Part shown: in pieces, positions 38,635-48,834 of the stretch
Layout: each line of letters begins with the position of its first letter
Numbering within the stretch: the first letter of the stretch is position 1
DNA from: CAVYGM01 sp963768025
GTDB lineage: Bacteria; Bacteroidota; Bacteroidia; Cytophagales; Spirosomataceae
Assembly (NCBI GenBank): GCA_963768025.1
Contig: CAVYGM010000005.1
Span: forward strand, 1 to 64,000
Length of the DNA stretch: 64,000 bases
Direction of reading: 5' to 3'
Made by a program: the position numbers and the translations under genes
The notes under the pieces: generated by a model
Database searches by the model: none
Seen by the model: only the letters and a program-made list of their open reading frames with translations
What the model was told of the DNA's origin: nothing

Positions 38635-41600
38635 ATGTTTAGTTCAGAATTCATACGCCGACCCGTATTCGCCATTGTCATATCGGTCATGATCGTCTTT
38701 GTGGGTGTACTGGCCATCAGGAGGTTGCCCATCTCGCAGTTCCCCGATATTGCCCCCACCACCGTCAATATATTCATCGCCTATCCCGGCGCCAGTGCCG
38801 ACGTACTGGTCAAATCCACGCTGATTACGCTGGAACAGGCCATCAACGGCGTTCAGGACATGCGCTACATCGCCACCGATGCCACCAGTGCCGGTGAGGC
38901 CACCCTCCGGATTATTTTTGAACCGGGTACCGACCCCAACGATGCCGTGATCCGGGTGAAAACCAGGGTGGACCAGGTGATGCCGCTCCTGCCCGAACTG
39001 GTGCAGCGCGAAGGGGTTATCATTTCGCCCGTCCAGCCCAGTATGCTGATGTACGTCAACCTCTACTCCAAGGACAAGAGCATCGACGAAAAATTCCTGT
39101 TCAACTACGCCACCGTCAACATGATCCCCGAAATCCAGCGGACCAAAGGGGTAGCCAGGGCGCAGATATTGGGTAGCCGCCGGTACGCCATGCGCGTTTG
39201 GCTGAACCCCGACCGCATGCGGGCCTACAACATCTCCGTGGAGGAGGTATGAAGGCCATTGGCGAGCAAAGTATGATTGGTCGTCCGGGCCGGATTGGGC
39301 AAAGCTCCGGTATCGCGGCCCAGTCGCTGGAATACGTGCTTACCTACAAGGGCCGGTACAACAAGCCGGAGGAGTACGAAGGACATCATCATCCGGGCCA
39401 ATGCCGAGGGCGAAAGCATCCACCTGAGGGATATAGCCACGCGTGGAACTGGGCAGTGAATTCTTCGACATTTATTCCAACCTCGATGGCCACCCGTCGG
39501 CGGCCATCGTGTTGAAGCAGAACTACGGCAGTAATGCCAGCGATGTCATTGACGACGTGAAAAAGAAGCTCGAAGTGATGAAAGACATCCTTTCCTCCGG
39601 GCATGGACTATAAAATCAGCTACGACGTGTCGCAACTTCCTGGATGCCTCGATCGAGCAGGTAATCCATACGTTGCGGGATGCCTTCATCCTGGTGGCCC
39701 TGGTGGTATTCCTGTTCCTGGGCGACTGGCGTTCTACCCTGATCCCGATTCTGGCGGTTCCGGTATCGCTGATCGGGGCGTTTTTCGTCATGCAGTTGTT
39801 TGGCCTTTCCATCAACCTGATCACGCTCTTCGCGCTGGTGCTGGCCATCGGTATTGTGGTCGATGATGCCATTGTGGTGGTGGAAGCCGTGCACGCCAAG
39901 ATGGAAGAGAAGCACATCTGTCGCCCTATCGGGCGGTCAAGGAAGTGCTTGGCGAGATCAGCGGGGCCATTATCGCCATCACGCTGGTGATGATGGCGGT
40001 GTTCGTGCCGATGTCCTTCATGTCGGGCCCGGTGGGTATGTTCTACCGGCAGTTCTCCATCACCATGGCCAGCTCCATTGTCATTTCGGCCCTGATCGCC
40101 CTGACGCTGACCCCGGTGCTGTGCGCCATGATGCTGAAAAACCATCATGGACATCCGCCGCAAGAAAAACCTGCTGACCAGAGCGCTCGACGGGTTCAAC
40201 CGGGGATTCGAAAAACTGACCGGCAGGTACGTCGGCCTGTTGAAACTAATCGTCAACCGCCGCGTTGTTACGTTCGCCATATCTGGCGGCCTTCTGCGTG
40301 GGCATCTTCTACGTGAACAAAATTCTGCCGGCCGGTTTTATTCCCAACGAAGACCAGGGTACGATCTACGCCATCATCCAGACACCCCCGGGCTCTACCC
40401 TGGAAAAAACCAACGAGGTTTCCCAGCGGCTTCAGAAAATTTGCGAAGAAGATCGAGGGCATCGAATCGCGTGTCTTCGCTGGCCGGTTACGAGATCATG
40501 ACCGAAGGCCGGGGCTCCAACGCCGGTACCTGTCTGATCAACCTGAAACCCTGGTCGGAGCGCGAACGAGAACGTGAAGGAGATCATGGAAGAGCTGGAG
40601 GAGAAATCGAGAGAACCTCGGGGCGGTCGTCGAATTCTTCGAACCACCCGGCCATTCCGGGCTTTGGTACGTCGGGCGGTTTTTCGATGCGCTTGCTGGA
40701 CAAGAACAACGGATACGGACTACCAGGAGTTCGATAAAATCAACAAGGAGTTCATGGACAATCTGGGCAAGCGCAAGGAGCTCACGGGCTTGTTTACCTT
40801 CTTTGCCGCCAACTATCCGCAGTACGAACTGGAGATCGACAACAACCTGGCCATGCAGAAAGGCGTGTCCATCGGCAAAGCGATGGATAACCTCAACATC
40901 ATGATCGGTAGTACCTACGAACAGGGGTTCATCAAGTTCAACCAGTTCTTCAAAGTGTACGTGCAGTCCGATCCCGAGCTTCCGACGGCTTCCTTCCGAT
41001 CTTCTGAAGCTGTTTGTCAAAAACGATGCGGGCGAAATGGTGCCTTACTCGGCCTTCATGACGCTTAAAGAAAGGGCAGGGCCCCAACGAAATCACCCGC
41101 TTCAACCTGTACAATTCAGCCGCTATTCAGGGGCTTCCGGCCAAGGGCTATCACCACCGCCGATGCCATCACAGGCCATCCGGGAAGTTGCCGCCAAGAC
41201 GCTGCCCGAGGGTACGACATCGCTTTCGAAGGCCTTTCCTACGACGAATCGATCCGGGGCAACGAAGTCGCTGTACGTGTTCCTGATCGTGCTGGCCTTC
41301 GTGTACTTGGTGCTGGCCGCGCAGTACGAAAGCTTCATCATTCCGCTGGCCGTCGTGTTCTCGCTGCCGGTCGGGGTATTCGGTTCGTTCCTGCTGCTGA
41401 AGCTGATGGGACTGGAGAACAACATCTACGCCCAGATCGGACTCATCATGCTGGTTGGTCTGTTGGGTAAAAATGCCGTACTGATCGTGGAGTTTGCCGT
41501 TCAGAAGCGACAGCAGGGCGCCACGATTCTGGAACGCAGCCATTGAAGGAGCCAGGGTCCGTTTCCGCCCGATCCTGATGACCTCCTTCGCCTTCGTGGC

Positions 41601-41855
41601 CGGTCTGATCCCGTTGATTAGTGCCACGGGCGCGGGTGCCATCGGTAACCGTACCATTGGTGCATCGGCCCTGGGTGGTATGCTGTTCGGAACCATTTTC
41701 GGGGTCATCATCATCCCCGGACTGTACTACATATTTGGCTACGCTTGGCCGATGGCCGCAAGATGATCAAAGATGAAGAAGATGAGTCCCTTGACCGAAA
41801 GCTTTGTTCAGCAAGTAGACGCCTTTTCAATAACCGAAGTAAGTACCAACCATGA
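38635..41855 (+). pseudogene. HAE1/AcrB-type RND efflux pump, many frameshifts
   Basis: Inner-membrane RND permease of the hydrophobic/amphiphilic efflux type. It starts MFSSEFIRRPVFAIVIS and has LPISQFPDIAPTTVNI, YPGASADVLVKSTLITLEQAING, later ALVLAIGIVVDDAIVVVEA (TM4 with Asp pair), and LVLAAQYESFIIPLAVVFSLPVG with IGLIMLVGLLGKNAVLIVEFA. The first 205 codons are in one frame; afterwards about ten small indels switch frames. Corrected length is about 1070 aa, ending RSKYQP at 41855, overlapping the next ATG by 4 bp. Pieces join without gaps, so the protein sequence is conserved apart from the indels. Confidence 0.87.
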
Positions 41856-43297
41856 ATAAACGAACCCTGTATAAGTGCCTGAGCGCGTGGCGACGGTCGT
41901 TTTCATGGTGTCGGTGTCGGCCTGCAAAACCCCGGCTTTATTGACCAGGGAGGTAAACCGGGAAGTGCCAGCGAGCTATGGCAACGCGGCAGGATTCCAC
42001 CAACTCGGCCCGGCTAAGCTGGCGCGAGTATTTCACCGATCCCTACCTGAAAGCCCTGATCGACACGGCTATTTCGAACAACCAGGAACTGAATATCACG
42101 TTACAGGAAATCGCCATTTCCCAGAATGAAGTCCTGGCCCGAGCCGGGAGAATACCGGCCCTTCGTGGGCCTTCGCGGTGGGGCGGGCGTGGAAAAAGCC
42201 GCCCGCTACACCAGTCCCGGCACCACCGAAGCCAATATCGACATCAAGCCCGGCCGCGAAACGCCCGATCCCCTGCCCAATTTCTGGTGGATCTCTACGC
42301 CCGCTGGGAGGTGGACATCTGGCACAAGTTGCGCAATGCCAAAAAAGCCGCGGTCATTCGGTATTTGTCCTCCGTGGAAGGGCGGAATTTCACGATAACG
42401 AACATCGTCGCTGAAATCGCCACTTCCTACTACGAACTACTGGCTCTGGACAATCAGCTGAGCTATTGTGCAGCAACAACATCGAGATTCAGACCAACGC
42501 CCTGCGCATTGTCAGGTTGCAGAAAGAAGCGACCAAGGTTACCGAATTGGCGGTGCAGCGGTTCCAGGCCCAGGTACTCAATACCCAAAGCCTGCAGTAC
42601 GGTATTCAGCAGCGGATTACCGAAACGGAAAACCGAATCAACTTTCTGCTGGGCCGGTACCCCCAGCACGTCGACCGCGCAACCCGGGACTTTGAAACGC
42701 TGGTACCCGGCCTGATTCAGACGGGTATCCCTGCGCAACTCCTGGAGAACCGCCCCGACATCAGGCAGGCCGAACTGGAACTGACTGCTGCCAAAATTGA
42801 CGTGCAGGTGGCCAAGGCCAACTTCTACCCTTCGCTCGGTCTGTCGGCGGACGTGGGTCTTCGCGCCTTCAACCCCATCTATTTGGGTAGCGTACCGGAG
42901 TCGTTGATCGCCTCGCTTGGTTGGGGATTTGGCGGGGCCTCTGATCAACAAAAATGCAATCAAGGCAACCTATTACAGCGCCAACGCCCGGCAGATTCAG
43001 GCGATTTACAGCTACGAACGTACGGTTCTGAATGCCTACATCGAGGTGAGGAATCAGCTGTCGAACATCAGCAACCTACAAAATACCTACGACCTGAAAG
43101 CGCGGGAAGTACAGGCGTTGAACCAGTCGGTCACCATCGCCAACAGCCTGTTCAGCTCGGCCCGTGCCGATTACATGGAGGTACTTTTAACCCAGCGCGA
43201 CGCCCTGGAAACGCGCTTCGATCTGATCGAAACCAAGATGCAGCAAATGAACGCCACGGTCAATATATACCGGGCGCTGGGTGGCGGATGGAGGTGA
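41852..43297 (+). pseudogene. outer-membrane factor (NodT/CmeC type), several frameshifts
   Basis: Outer-membrane channel of the second pump. Start ATG 41852 overlaps the pump's stop (ATGA). Lipobox SVSACKTP, then LSWREYFTDPYLKALIDTAISNNQELNITLQEI, a NodT hallmark, LPNFW-W-D-YARWEVDIWHKLRNAKKAA, NRINFLLGRYPQ and PAQLLENRPDIRQAELEL; the end is VNIYRALGGGWR at 43297. About six indels break the frame (near 41880, 41985, 42150, 42280, 42470 and 42945). Corrected length would be about 480 aa. Confidence 0.85.
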
Positions 43298-43400
43298 AGG
43301 GGGCCTTCTTCCCACCTGTATCGAAGCGGTGGGAACAGTAGGGAAGTAGCCAGTAGGGATGCAAATGGCATGCTCTGCGGAACAATCACGACAAAATCAT

Positions 43401-43428
43401 AATTCCATCCATGAGAATGGATGGAATT
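43401..43428. terminator. perfect hairpin after the efflux operon
   Basis: AATTCCATCCAT and ATGGATGGAATT are exact 12-bp arms around GAGA, 104 bp after the outer-membrane factor stop. It has no T-run, so it may be an RNA-stabilising or protein-binding element rather than a standard terminator. Confidence 0.5.
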
Positions 43429-43449
43429 GGGGTAGAGGAAAATTCATAC

Positions 43450-43487
43450 AAAACCGATCAGGGTGAAAAGCCTGGAGATCGGGTTTT
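43450..43487 (+). terminator. probable Rho-independent terminator
   Basis: AAAACCGATC (43450-43459) pairs with GATCGGGTTTT (43477-43487) with one bulged G, giving a stem that ends in a T-run. It would end transcription of the second efflux operon. Confidence 0.55.
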
Positions 43488-43522
43488 ACTCACTTCACAT
43501 TCCGTCTCGTCCTTTGAGGCGG

Positions 43523-43566
43523 TACACCACATAGTTCAATGGTGATGGTTCATTGAACTGGTGTAA
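43523..43566. repeat. long two-part hairpin
   Basis: AGTTCAATG and CATTGAACT form a 9-bp perfect stem around GTGATGGTT, and outer TACACC/GGTGTA adds six more pairs across a small bulge. The rest of the 481-bp gap 43298-43778 shows no gene. Confidence 0.55.
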
Positions 43567-43778
43567 CGCACTATTTCCTGGTATCGAGTTCTAAATTGAG
43601 GCAAGTTAGCATTAATCGAAAAATCTACTTTAACAACGATTGGTTGGTAAGGAGGTGTATGTAGGCTGAATTACCCTGTGTATTGCCCTGACGAAAATTA
43701 CCACTTTTTCCATAACCAAAGTTACCAACCATTATCAAATTAACCACTAGGTTATCTTGATACAGAGAGCGGCTCCTC

Positions 43779-44501
43779 TTAATCATCAAAATAATCATCG
43801 TAGCCGCCCAATGTTTTCCAAAATGTGCCGTCACCCTTTTTTTGATACAGTCTGGCCAGAGCCCTGTTCATTTTCTTCCTGTCGAACTCTTCACTGCGAT
43901 GCTTGAGATACCACCAGGGCGCATTATCCAGATCAAGGTCTGGAACCTCTCCGTTCTCAATACTTTCCAATACGTTTGATAACGTTTCCTGAATCCAGCT
44001 GAACTGGCCGATCAAAGCATCCTGGTAGGCATAGGGGCCACCGACATCTTCCGGAGGGCAGGCCCTCCGCCCGGCTGTGCAGATTGGGTGCTGGTACCCG
44101 GGCCTGGCATTCTCAACCTTCTCCACCCGGACCTCGTGTTGCCAGTAATCGCCGAAATCATACACGTAGGAGAATTTATCGCCAGCCCTCAGACCTAAAT
44201 CTCCGATAAAAATCTCACTGGGGTCATCACGATAATAGGTGCCTCCTTCATAGGCAATTCCATAATCCACTCCCCAGATATGAAAAACGTGTAAATGCTG
44301 ATTTTCCCAGCCCATCATCATTTGTATTAAATGATGCAGCTCTGCTAGGTGGGTATTGCCGTCAATGATAAAGCGCCGGTAGATCATCGGCGATATATTC
44401 AGAATATGTACCTTTAAATGATAGACTGCACTTCTGGGATCAATGGCTGTTGGCTGGACTACATTTTTTGCTTTCATGAGGTGGGGCCGCAAGGCTTTCA
44501 A
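43779..44501 (-). CDS. pRiA4b ORF-3-like protein
   Basis: Up to 240 aa (232 from the more likely Met at 44477). Belongs to the plasmid pRiA4b ORF-3 family, often annotated as an IS1096 passenger protein: KVHILNISPMIYRRFIIDGN, HHLIQMMMGWENQHLHVF, FSYVYDFGDYWQHEV and RRACPPEDVGGPYAY are the family's conserved blocks. No biochemical role is established. A truncated duplicate with the same leader is at 6617-6850, so the gene or its host element has been copied within this replicon. Confidence 0.88.
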   Translation of the reverse strand: MKALRPHLMKAKNVVQPTAIDPRSAVYHLKVHILNISPMIYRRFIIDGNTHLAELHHLIQMMMGWENQHLHVFHIWGVDYGIAYEGGTYYRDDPSEIFIGDLGLRAGDKFSYVYDFGDYWQHEVRVEKVENARPGYQHPICTAGRRACPPEDVGGPYAYQDALIGQFSWIQETLSNVLESIENGEVPDLDLDNAPWWYLKHRSEEFDRKKMNRALARLYQKKGDGTFWKTLGGYDDYFDD

Positions 44502-44582
44502 ATCCTTCTCAAGTTATCAAAGAATCAATTGCCCCACACTTTTTGATGCACTCCTAAACCCCTTCGTTTTGCTCCTCCTTAG

Positions 44583-44599
44583 GCGGCCGAATAGGCCGC
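44583..44599. repeat. GC-rich palindrome in AT-rich gap
   Basis: GCGGCC-GAATA-GGCCGC, a perfect 6-bp stem, lies between the pRiA4b-like gene and the next minus-strand gene, in otherwise AT-rich sequence. It may be a terminator without a clear T-run, or a relative of the micro-insertions; no second copy of the site allows a test. Confidence 0.4.
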
Positions 44600-44735
44600 T
44601 TCTCCTATGGGTCTATCTAAGCGTAGACTCTGCATATTTTTGATGTATCACTATTTATAAGCTTTGAAAGCCTTTTATCAAAATATCAAAGGATAAGAAA
44701 AATTGGACAAAGATGAAAGGGTAAAACATTTGTTT

Positions 44736-45017
44736 TTACAATATTCCGTTCTCTATTTCTTCCAAATAATTAAAGTCGGGAGATTTTACCCCTGCGACTA
44801 TTCTGATTTTCACTAATTCAGGAGATTCAAAAAACTGTTTGGCGTTAGCTAAAGTATTCCATACTGAAAAGTGAACAATTTTATTGGCATCCTTTTCATA
44901 TCTCAGAACCTGATATGATAACTCTCCCGCTTCTTTTCTGATCTTCGATGCTTTGTCAAATATTTCCTTCCAGACTTGATAGTCCTCCACTTCGTGGATA
45001 ATTAACACGTAGTTCAT
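44736..45017 (-). CDS. small dimeric alpha-beta barrel (ABM-like) protein
   Basis: 93-aa protein with the antibiotic-biosynthesis-monooxygenase-like fold pattern: MNYVLIIHEVEDYQVWKEIF, a helix with KEAGELSYQVL, then KIVHFSVWNTLANAKQFFES. Such proteins are small dimeric oxygenases or stress proteins of diverse role. It is the last gene of a minus-strand series of small AT-rich genes and starts 32 bp past the GNAT gene's stop. Confidence 0.55.
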   Translation of the reverse strand: MNYVLIIHEVEDYQVWKEIFDKASKIRKEAGELSYQVLRYEKDANKIVHFSVWNTLANAKQFFESPELVKIRIVAGVKSPDFNYLEEIENGIL

Positions 45018-45049
45018 CCCGCAATATATAGGAGATTTGGTATATTCAA

Positions 45050-45622
45050 TTATTGAGACTTCAAAAGCTTTAATAATTGCTCTTTAACTTTTAACCATTC
45101 ACTATCGATTATACTATAATATGAAAAGTTACGATGTGTACCATTATCCCTAATCATATCATTGTGTATGGTACCTTCAAATCGACCGCCAATTTTTTCT
45201 ATGGCTTTTCGTGAACGAATGTTGTTTTCATCCGTTTTAAACTGCACTCTACAGGTAAATAGTTCTTCGAAGCAGTATGTGAGCAAGAAGGTTTTACATT
45301 CCATATTACTATTCGTAGACCAAAAGCTAGGATGCAGCCAGGTCCAGCCAATTTCAAGTTTTTTGTGTTCAGATTTTATATCTAAAAACCTTGTGCTGCC
45401 AATAATTTTGTTACTGTTTTGGTCTATAATTACAAAAGGATATTGTTTTCCATTTTCCCTTTCAGTCAGTGCACTATTTAAAATGATAGTCATTTTTTGA
45501 GTATCACTACAGTCAATAGCATAATGTTGCCAGATCCTGGTGTCTTTTGCCAGTAAGATTAACTCTTCAAAATGTGTTACCTCCGGGGGTTTTATCATAA
45601 AATCGTTACCCTCGAAGAGCAA
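45050..45622 (-). CDS. GNAT-family N-acetyltransferase (RimJ/RimL-like)
   Basis: About 190-aa acetyltransferase; the frame opens with TTG at 45622 and has an ATG nine codons later. Blocks typical of ribosomal-protein-type GNAT enzymes are PFVIIDQNSNKIIGSTRFLDI, KLEIGWTWLHPSFWSTNSNMECK (acetyl-CoA loop region) and VQFKTDENNIRSRKAIEKIGGRFEGT. The start LFEGNDFMIKPPEVTHFEEL fits the usual family beginning, so the TTG start may be real. Substrate unknown. Confidence 0.78.
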   Translation of the reverse strand: MLFEGNDFMIKPPEVTHFEELILLAKDTRIWQHYAIDCSDTQKMTIILNSALTERENGKQYPFVIIDQNSNKIIGSTRFLDIKSEHKKLEIGWTWLHPSFWSTNSNMECKTFLLTYCFEELFTCRVQFKTDENNIRSRKAIEKIGGRFEGTIHNDMIRDNGTHRNFSYYSIIDSEWLKVKEQLLKLLKSQ

Positions 45623-45811
45623 TGGGTATTATATCCAAGTCATTTTTAATTTATTTGGTTTTCTGACAATTTGTGTGCAGCAGGGCACGACTACCGTTTT
45701 TTGGATAATTAACCCCTACTGTAATATACTAAATGTAAGCTAGTTAAAAAATATACTATTTGCTCAAATCATCATAATAGTCATCTTCCACAAAAATTGT
45801 CAGAGGACCAT

Positions 45812-46171
45812 TTATTTTGAATAATTGCAGTAAACTTTTACAACTTTTCCGTATTCATTAAATTCAAAGACTTCTGCGGCTTTTCTTCCTTTTACTGAGG
45901 TGTAATGCAAAACGACTGTGTTAATACCCTCAAAGTAATTATGAAGAATTAAATGTAGGTCAGGATAGGTATCCAGTCCGATTTTAAAATATTCCCTCAA
46001 CTCTGTTTTGTTAGTGATTCGACCTAAATCATTGAATTTTAACAGGATTATAAAGGGTGAGTAAAATTCCAGGGCGTCTGCATAGTGATCCAGAATTGCG
46101 TCTAAATCATGATTATTCCAGCTCCCAATCCATTCTGCTGCAAATTCTGCTGCTTTATCTTTATTTTCCAT
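45812..46171 (-). CDS. NTF2-like (SnoaL-type) protein
   Basis: 119-aa cytosolic NTF2-fold protein: AAEWIGSWNNHDLDAILDHYADALEFYSP is the standard first helix and strand, and the chain ends VFEFNEYGKVVKVYCNYSK. Such domains are small hydrolases, isomerases or ligand binders and no function can be assigned. It sits 3 bp from the DinB gene, so the two are probably translated from one message. Confidence 0.75.
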   Translation of the reverse strand: MENKDKAAEFAAEWIGSWNNHDLDAILDHYADALEFYSPFIILLKFNDLGRITNKTELREYFKIGLDTYPDLHLILHNYFEGINTVVLHYTSVKGRKAAEVFEFNEYGKVVKVYCNYSK

Positions 46172-46174
46172 TAT

Positions 46175-46696
46175 CTATTTTAATATGTTCAGATAGGTTA
46201 TAAATGGGCCTACGTCATCTCTGTTTTGTTTTGCTATGACTCTTGCAATCTGTGCTATATGGGTAAGGTCATGTGTAGCCCAGGTAGCAAAGAGCTGCTG
46301 CAAGCTTACTTCACCTAGTACAGGATGAATAGCCGTTTTCGTTAAATCGATTTCCCAAAGATTGAACGACTTTACTTCCTTGATACTATTTTCTCTAAGC
46401 TCCCTGAACTTCTTCAACAAATCTTCCAGCGAAGTGCCTTGGGCCATTTTAACGTGTGCTACCATATCAATCGGAACAAAAGGCGGCTTCAGATTTTCAG
46501 AAAGTATAATCTTAGCGCGTACCAGCCAGTTGGTTTCTTCACAAACAATAAGATGAGCAACAACTTCTTTCGCTGTCCAGGTATTTTCCCCTTCGTTTTT
46601 TGTTGTCCAATCTTCGCTCAGGTTATTCAGTAAAGCTGAAATAACCGATGGTGTGTTATCAAGAACCTGAAATATATTCGTAGCTACATGTTCCAT
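46175..46696 (-). CDS. DinB-family protein
   Basis: 173-aa four-helix DinB/YfiT-type protein. Metal-ligand His residues are in WTAKEVVAHLIVCEE and in WATHDLTHIAQIARV, as in the family. DinB-like proteins are thiol transferases or metal-dependent hydrolases of mostly unknown substrate. It directly follows a DUF1572 protein, also of the DinB superfamily, 21 bp upstream. Confidence 0.82.
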   Translation of the reverse strand: MEHVATNIFQVLDNTPSVISALLNNLSEDWTTKNEGENTWTAKEVVAHLIVCEETNWLVRAKIILSENLKPPFVPIDMVAHVKMAQGTSLEDLLKKFRELRENSIKEVKSFNLWEIDLTKTAIHPVLGEVSLQQLFATWATHDLTHIAQIARVIAKQNRDDVGPFITYLNILK

Positions 46697-46717
46697 TGCA
46701 TCAGATTTAAGTTTTTC

Positions 46718-47299
46718 CTATTCTTTTTGCTGGCTTTCGTAACCGGTTAAATATTCATCTGAAAAATGCGCAGTATGCTTGGGTTGTGAAAACTTTTCCA
46801 TGTTGTACTGTCCTGAATTTCCTTTTGGAATGGAAAGGGAAGTCCACTTTTCAGCACACATCTTTCCGATAAATACAATTTGTCCCATGTGGTAGGGATA
46901 GTGTGCCAATTGCCGGTTTATTGACTCTAAAACTGTATGTCCCTGATTGCGGATATAAATAATCTTCTCAAGGTCTTCATCGTCTATTGATTTCAAGCTA
47001 TCCAGAAGGACTTTCCAGCCTTCATCCCATTTTTCCATCATTTCAAGCCTGGTCGTTAAATCATTCTCAAACTCTGCATCCCGGTTTCTGGATTCTTTCT
47101 CACCGTCAGTGGTCAGGAAGTCAGTCCACCGGCTTACCATATTTCCCCATAGGTGCTTCACGATGGTGGCAATGCTATTGCTATCCTCATTGTATTGCCA
47201 AAACAGTTTTTCATCAGGTAGTTGAGCAAAGGTTTTTTCGCCCAGCATTTTGTAATATTCCAACTGTTTGAGGACGCTTTCTATATAGTTTGTGTTCAT
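46718..47299 (-). CDS. DUF1572 (DinB-superfamily) protein
   Basis: 193-aa protein of the DUF1572 group: SIATIVKHLWGNMVSRWTDFLTTDGEK and INRQLAHYPYHMGQIVFIGKM contain the superfamily's His positions (H in KHLWGN and HYPYHMGQI). Function unknown. With the adjacent DinB gene it forms a tandem pair in a run of minus-strand genes. Confidence 0.82.
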   Translation of the reverse strand: MNTNYIESVLKQLEYYKMLGEKTFAQLPDEKLFWQYNEDSNSIATIVKHLWGNMVSRWTDFLTTDGEKESRNRDAEFENDLTTRLEMMEKWDEGWKVLLDSLKSIDDEDLEKIIYIRNQGHTVLESINRQLAHYPYHMGQIVFIGKMCAEKWTSLSIPKGNSGQYNMEKFSQPKHTAHFSDEYLTGYESQQKE

Positions 47300-47522
47300 G
47301 GATACCTAACATTTACCAGTGAAGAATTAAAAATAGTATTTGACTCCTAAGCCCTTACAGTTAAAATGTGTAAATGGAGAAAGGTTTTTAACGTTTCTGA
47401 ATAAAAAATTTCCGTGTTCTTAAACCCATACCCCTCTTGTTTTTGGCCCATTTTTGGCTTTGCTCACTTCCATTGAGCGGATGTTTAAAAATTCCATGTT
47501 GTGTTAGCATACAATGATTCAG

Positions 47523-48029
47523 TTAGTATTGCTCCTTCCACTGTGATTGTTTTAATAATTGTACCCGATCGTCAAAGGAGGAATTGTTTTCTAGGGGATA
47601 GTGTATCCTATCGAAGAACTGCATCAGTTCGTCTGAATGTTCTTGGCTAGTTTTGGTTCTTAAGTTGTAGTGAGCTTGTCTCGACCACATGACCGCTTTT
47701 ACATGGGTTTTATCTTCATCGTACATGATGGCCTCCAATAATACTGACTTAGTATTGTAGGATAGCAATCGGGTTTGTATGGTAATAGTTTCCATTACGC
47801 CTACCGGAACTATGTAAGCAATATGAGTTTGAGCCACAACCCATGAAATCCCCATCTCTTTTACCATTTTGTGGATGTCGAAATTATAAAATATTTTGAG
47901 CTGATCTTCTCTGGCATTGATAATGTAATCAATGTATTTAGAGTTATTTAAATGGTTGAAAGGGTCACAATCGGGAAAACGAACCTGGGTCTTACTTTCA
48001 ACTTCTAGTGGGAACAGTGCAGTAGTCAT
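47523..48029 (-). CDS. acyl-CoA thioesterase-like hotdog protein
   Basis: 168-aa hotdog-fold protein of the 4HBT class. QVRFPDCDPFNHLNNSKYIDYIINARE has the catalytic Asp/His region (FPDCDPFNHLNN), and WVVAQTHIAYIVPV and AVMWSRQAHYNLRT follow. It would hydrolyse an acyl-CoA thioester. It is 80 bp downstream of the small membrane protein gene; both may be under the TetR operator at 48803. Confidence 0.82.
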   Translation of the reverse strand: MTTALFPLEVESKTQVRFPDCDPFNHLNNSKYIDYIINAREDQLKIFYNFDIHKMVKEMGISWVVAQTHIAYIVPVGVMETITIQTRLLSYNTKSVLLEAIMYDEDKTHVKAVMWSRQAHYNLRTKTSQEHSDELMQFFDRIHYPLENNSSFDDRVQLLKQSQWKEQY

Positions 48030-48109
48030 CGTATTTTAATCCTTGCTTTAAGTATCATAGTTGTTAATAAATAGCATTGAGATAATGAGTATGCATTCCA
48101 TACATATAG

Positions 48110-48619
48110 TTAGCTTGCGCTGAGTAGTTTGTTTATTTTAATGATAAATCTCCAATGTATGATCCAAAGGACTAACCCTAATGCACCGGCTATTTCTCCT
48201 GCTATGTTTGGGATAAAGGACAAGATTTGCGCAATGCACCAGCTAATACCCGTTATCAAACCAAAGTCCTTTATGCCTGTTAAATTTGTATTATATTTTG
48301 CTTCTTCTTCTAATGAGTTTGAAATGTTTATCATAATAAAGAAGTCTTCAATGAAATTGTAAGGTAGTATGAACATAAGCCAAACTGATTTGGGCGCTGC
48401 CTTCCTGTTTTGTGGAGAAATCATTGTCAGACAACTTTGAAGTGCCTTGCAATAGAAAGAGATTGCAAGGAAGAATCCCGCGATCAGGAGGGTTGTCCCC
48501 CAGACACCCAATGAAATAACAAGTTCGAGAGAACCCGATTTATCTGACGAATTTATGTAAGGGGAAAGCCCGCAAAATAATACACAACCTGAAAGTAAAA
48601 ACTTAATCATACCATTCAT
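48110..48619 (-). CDS. hypothetical membrane protein
   Basis: 169-aa protein with about four hydrophobic segments (LLSGCVLFCGLSPYI; LELVISLGVWGTTLLIAGFFLAISF; WLMFILPYNFIEDFFIMINI; ALGLVLWIIHWRFIIKI). I do not recognise the family. Its position, first gene after the TetR gene and its operator, suggests it is the main TetR target. Confidence 0.65.
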   Translation of the reverse strand: MNGMIKFLLSGCVLFCGLSPYINSSDKSGSLELVISLGVWGTTLLIAGFFLAISFYCKALQSCLTMISPQNRKAAPKSVWLMFILPYNFIEDFFIMINISNSLEEEAKYNTNLTGIKDFGLITGISWCIAQILSFIPNIAGEIAGALGLVLWIIHWRFIIKINKLLSAS

Positions 48620-48802
48620 GTTTATTGTTCTGATTATTTTTTTATAGTATTACCATGTTCTTCTCCTGGTCTTATTAGTGGTGGAATAGCTGCTTCCACT
48701 AGATTAAAAAAACGCAAATAACTTTTCTGATGTGTCTCATACGCTTGTTTGCTGTTAAGTGCTATTTCCCAGGTTCTTTATACATATAAAAAAATTTCAA
48801 AA

Positions 48803-48818
48803 TATACCGATCGGTATA
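48803..48818. promoter_or_regulatory. TetR operator, perfect palindrome
   Basis: TATACCGATCGGTATA is a perfect 16-bp palindrome of the TetR operator type. It lies 184 bp upstream of the membrane protein gene and just after the TetR gene's stop, so it most likely controls the downstream genes. A related half-conserved site precedes the TetR gene itself. Confidence 0.8.
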
Positions 48819-48834
48819 AAAAACAACAAAAAAA

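Noticed and set aside
38635..41855. Idea that the frame changes in the second RND pump are also 16-nt insertions.
   Set aside because: The breaks I examined are fixed by one or two bases (for example the adaptor near 37752), with no 16-nt hairpin excess.
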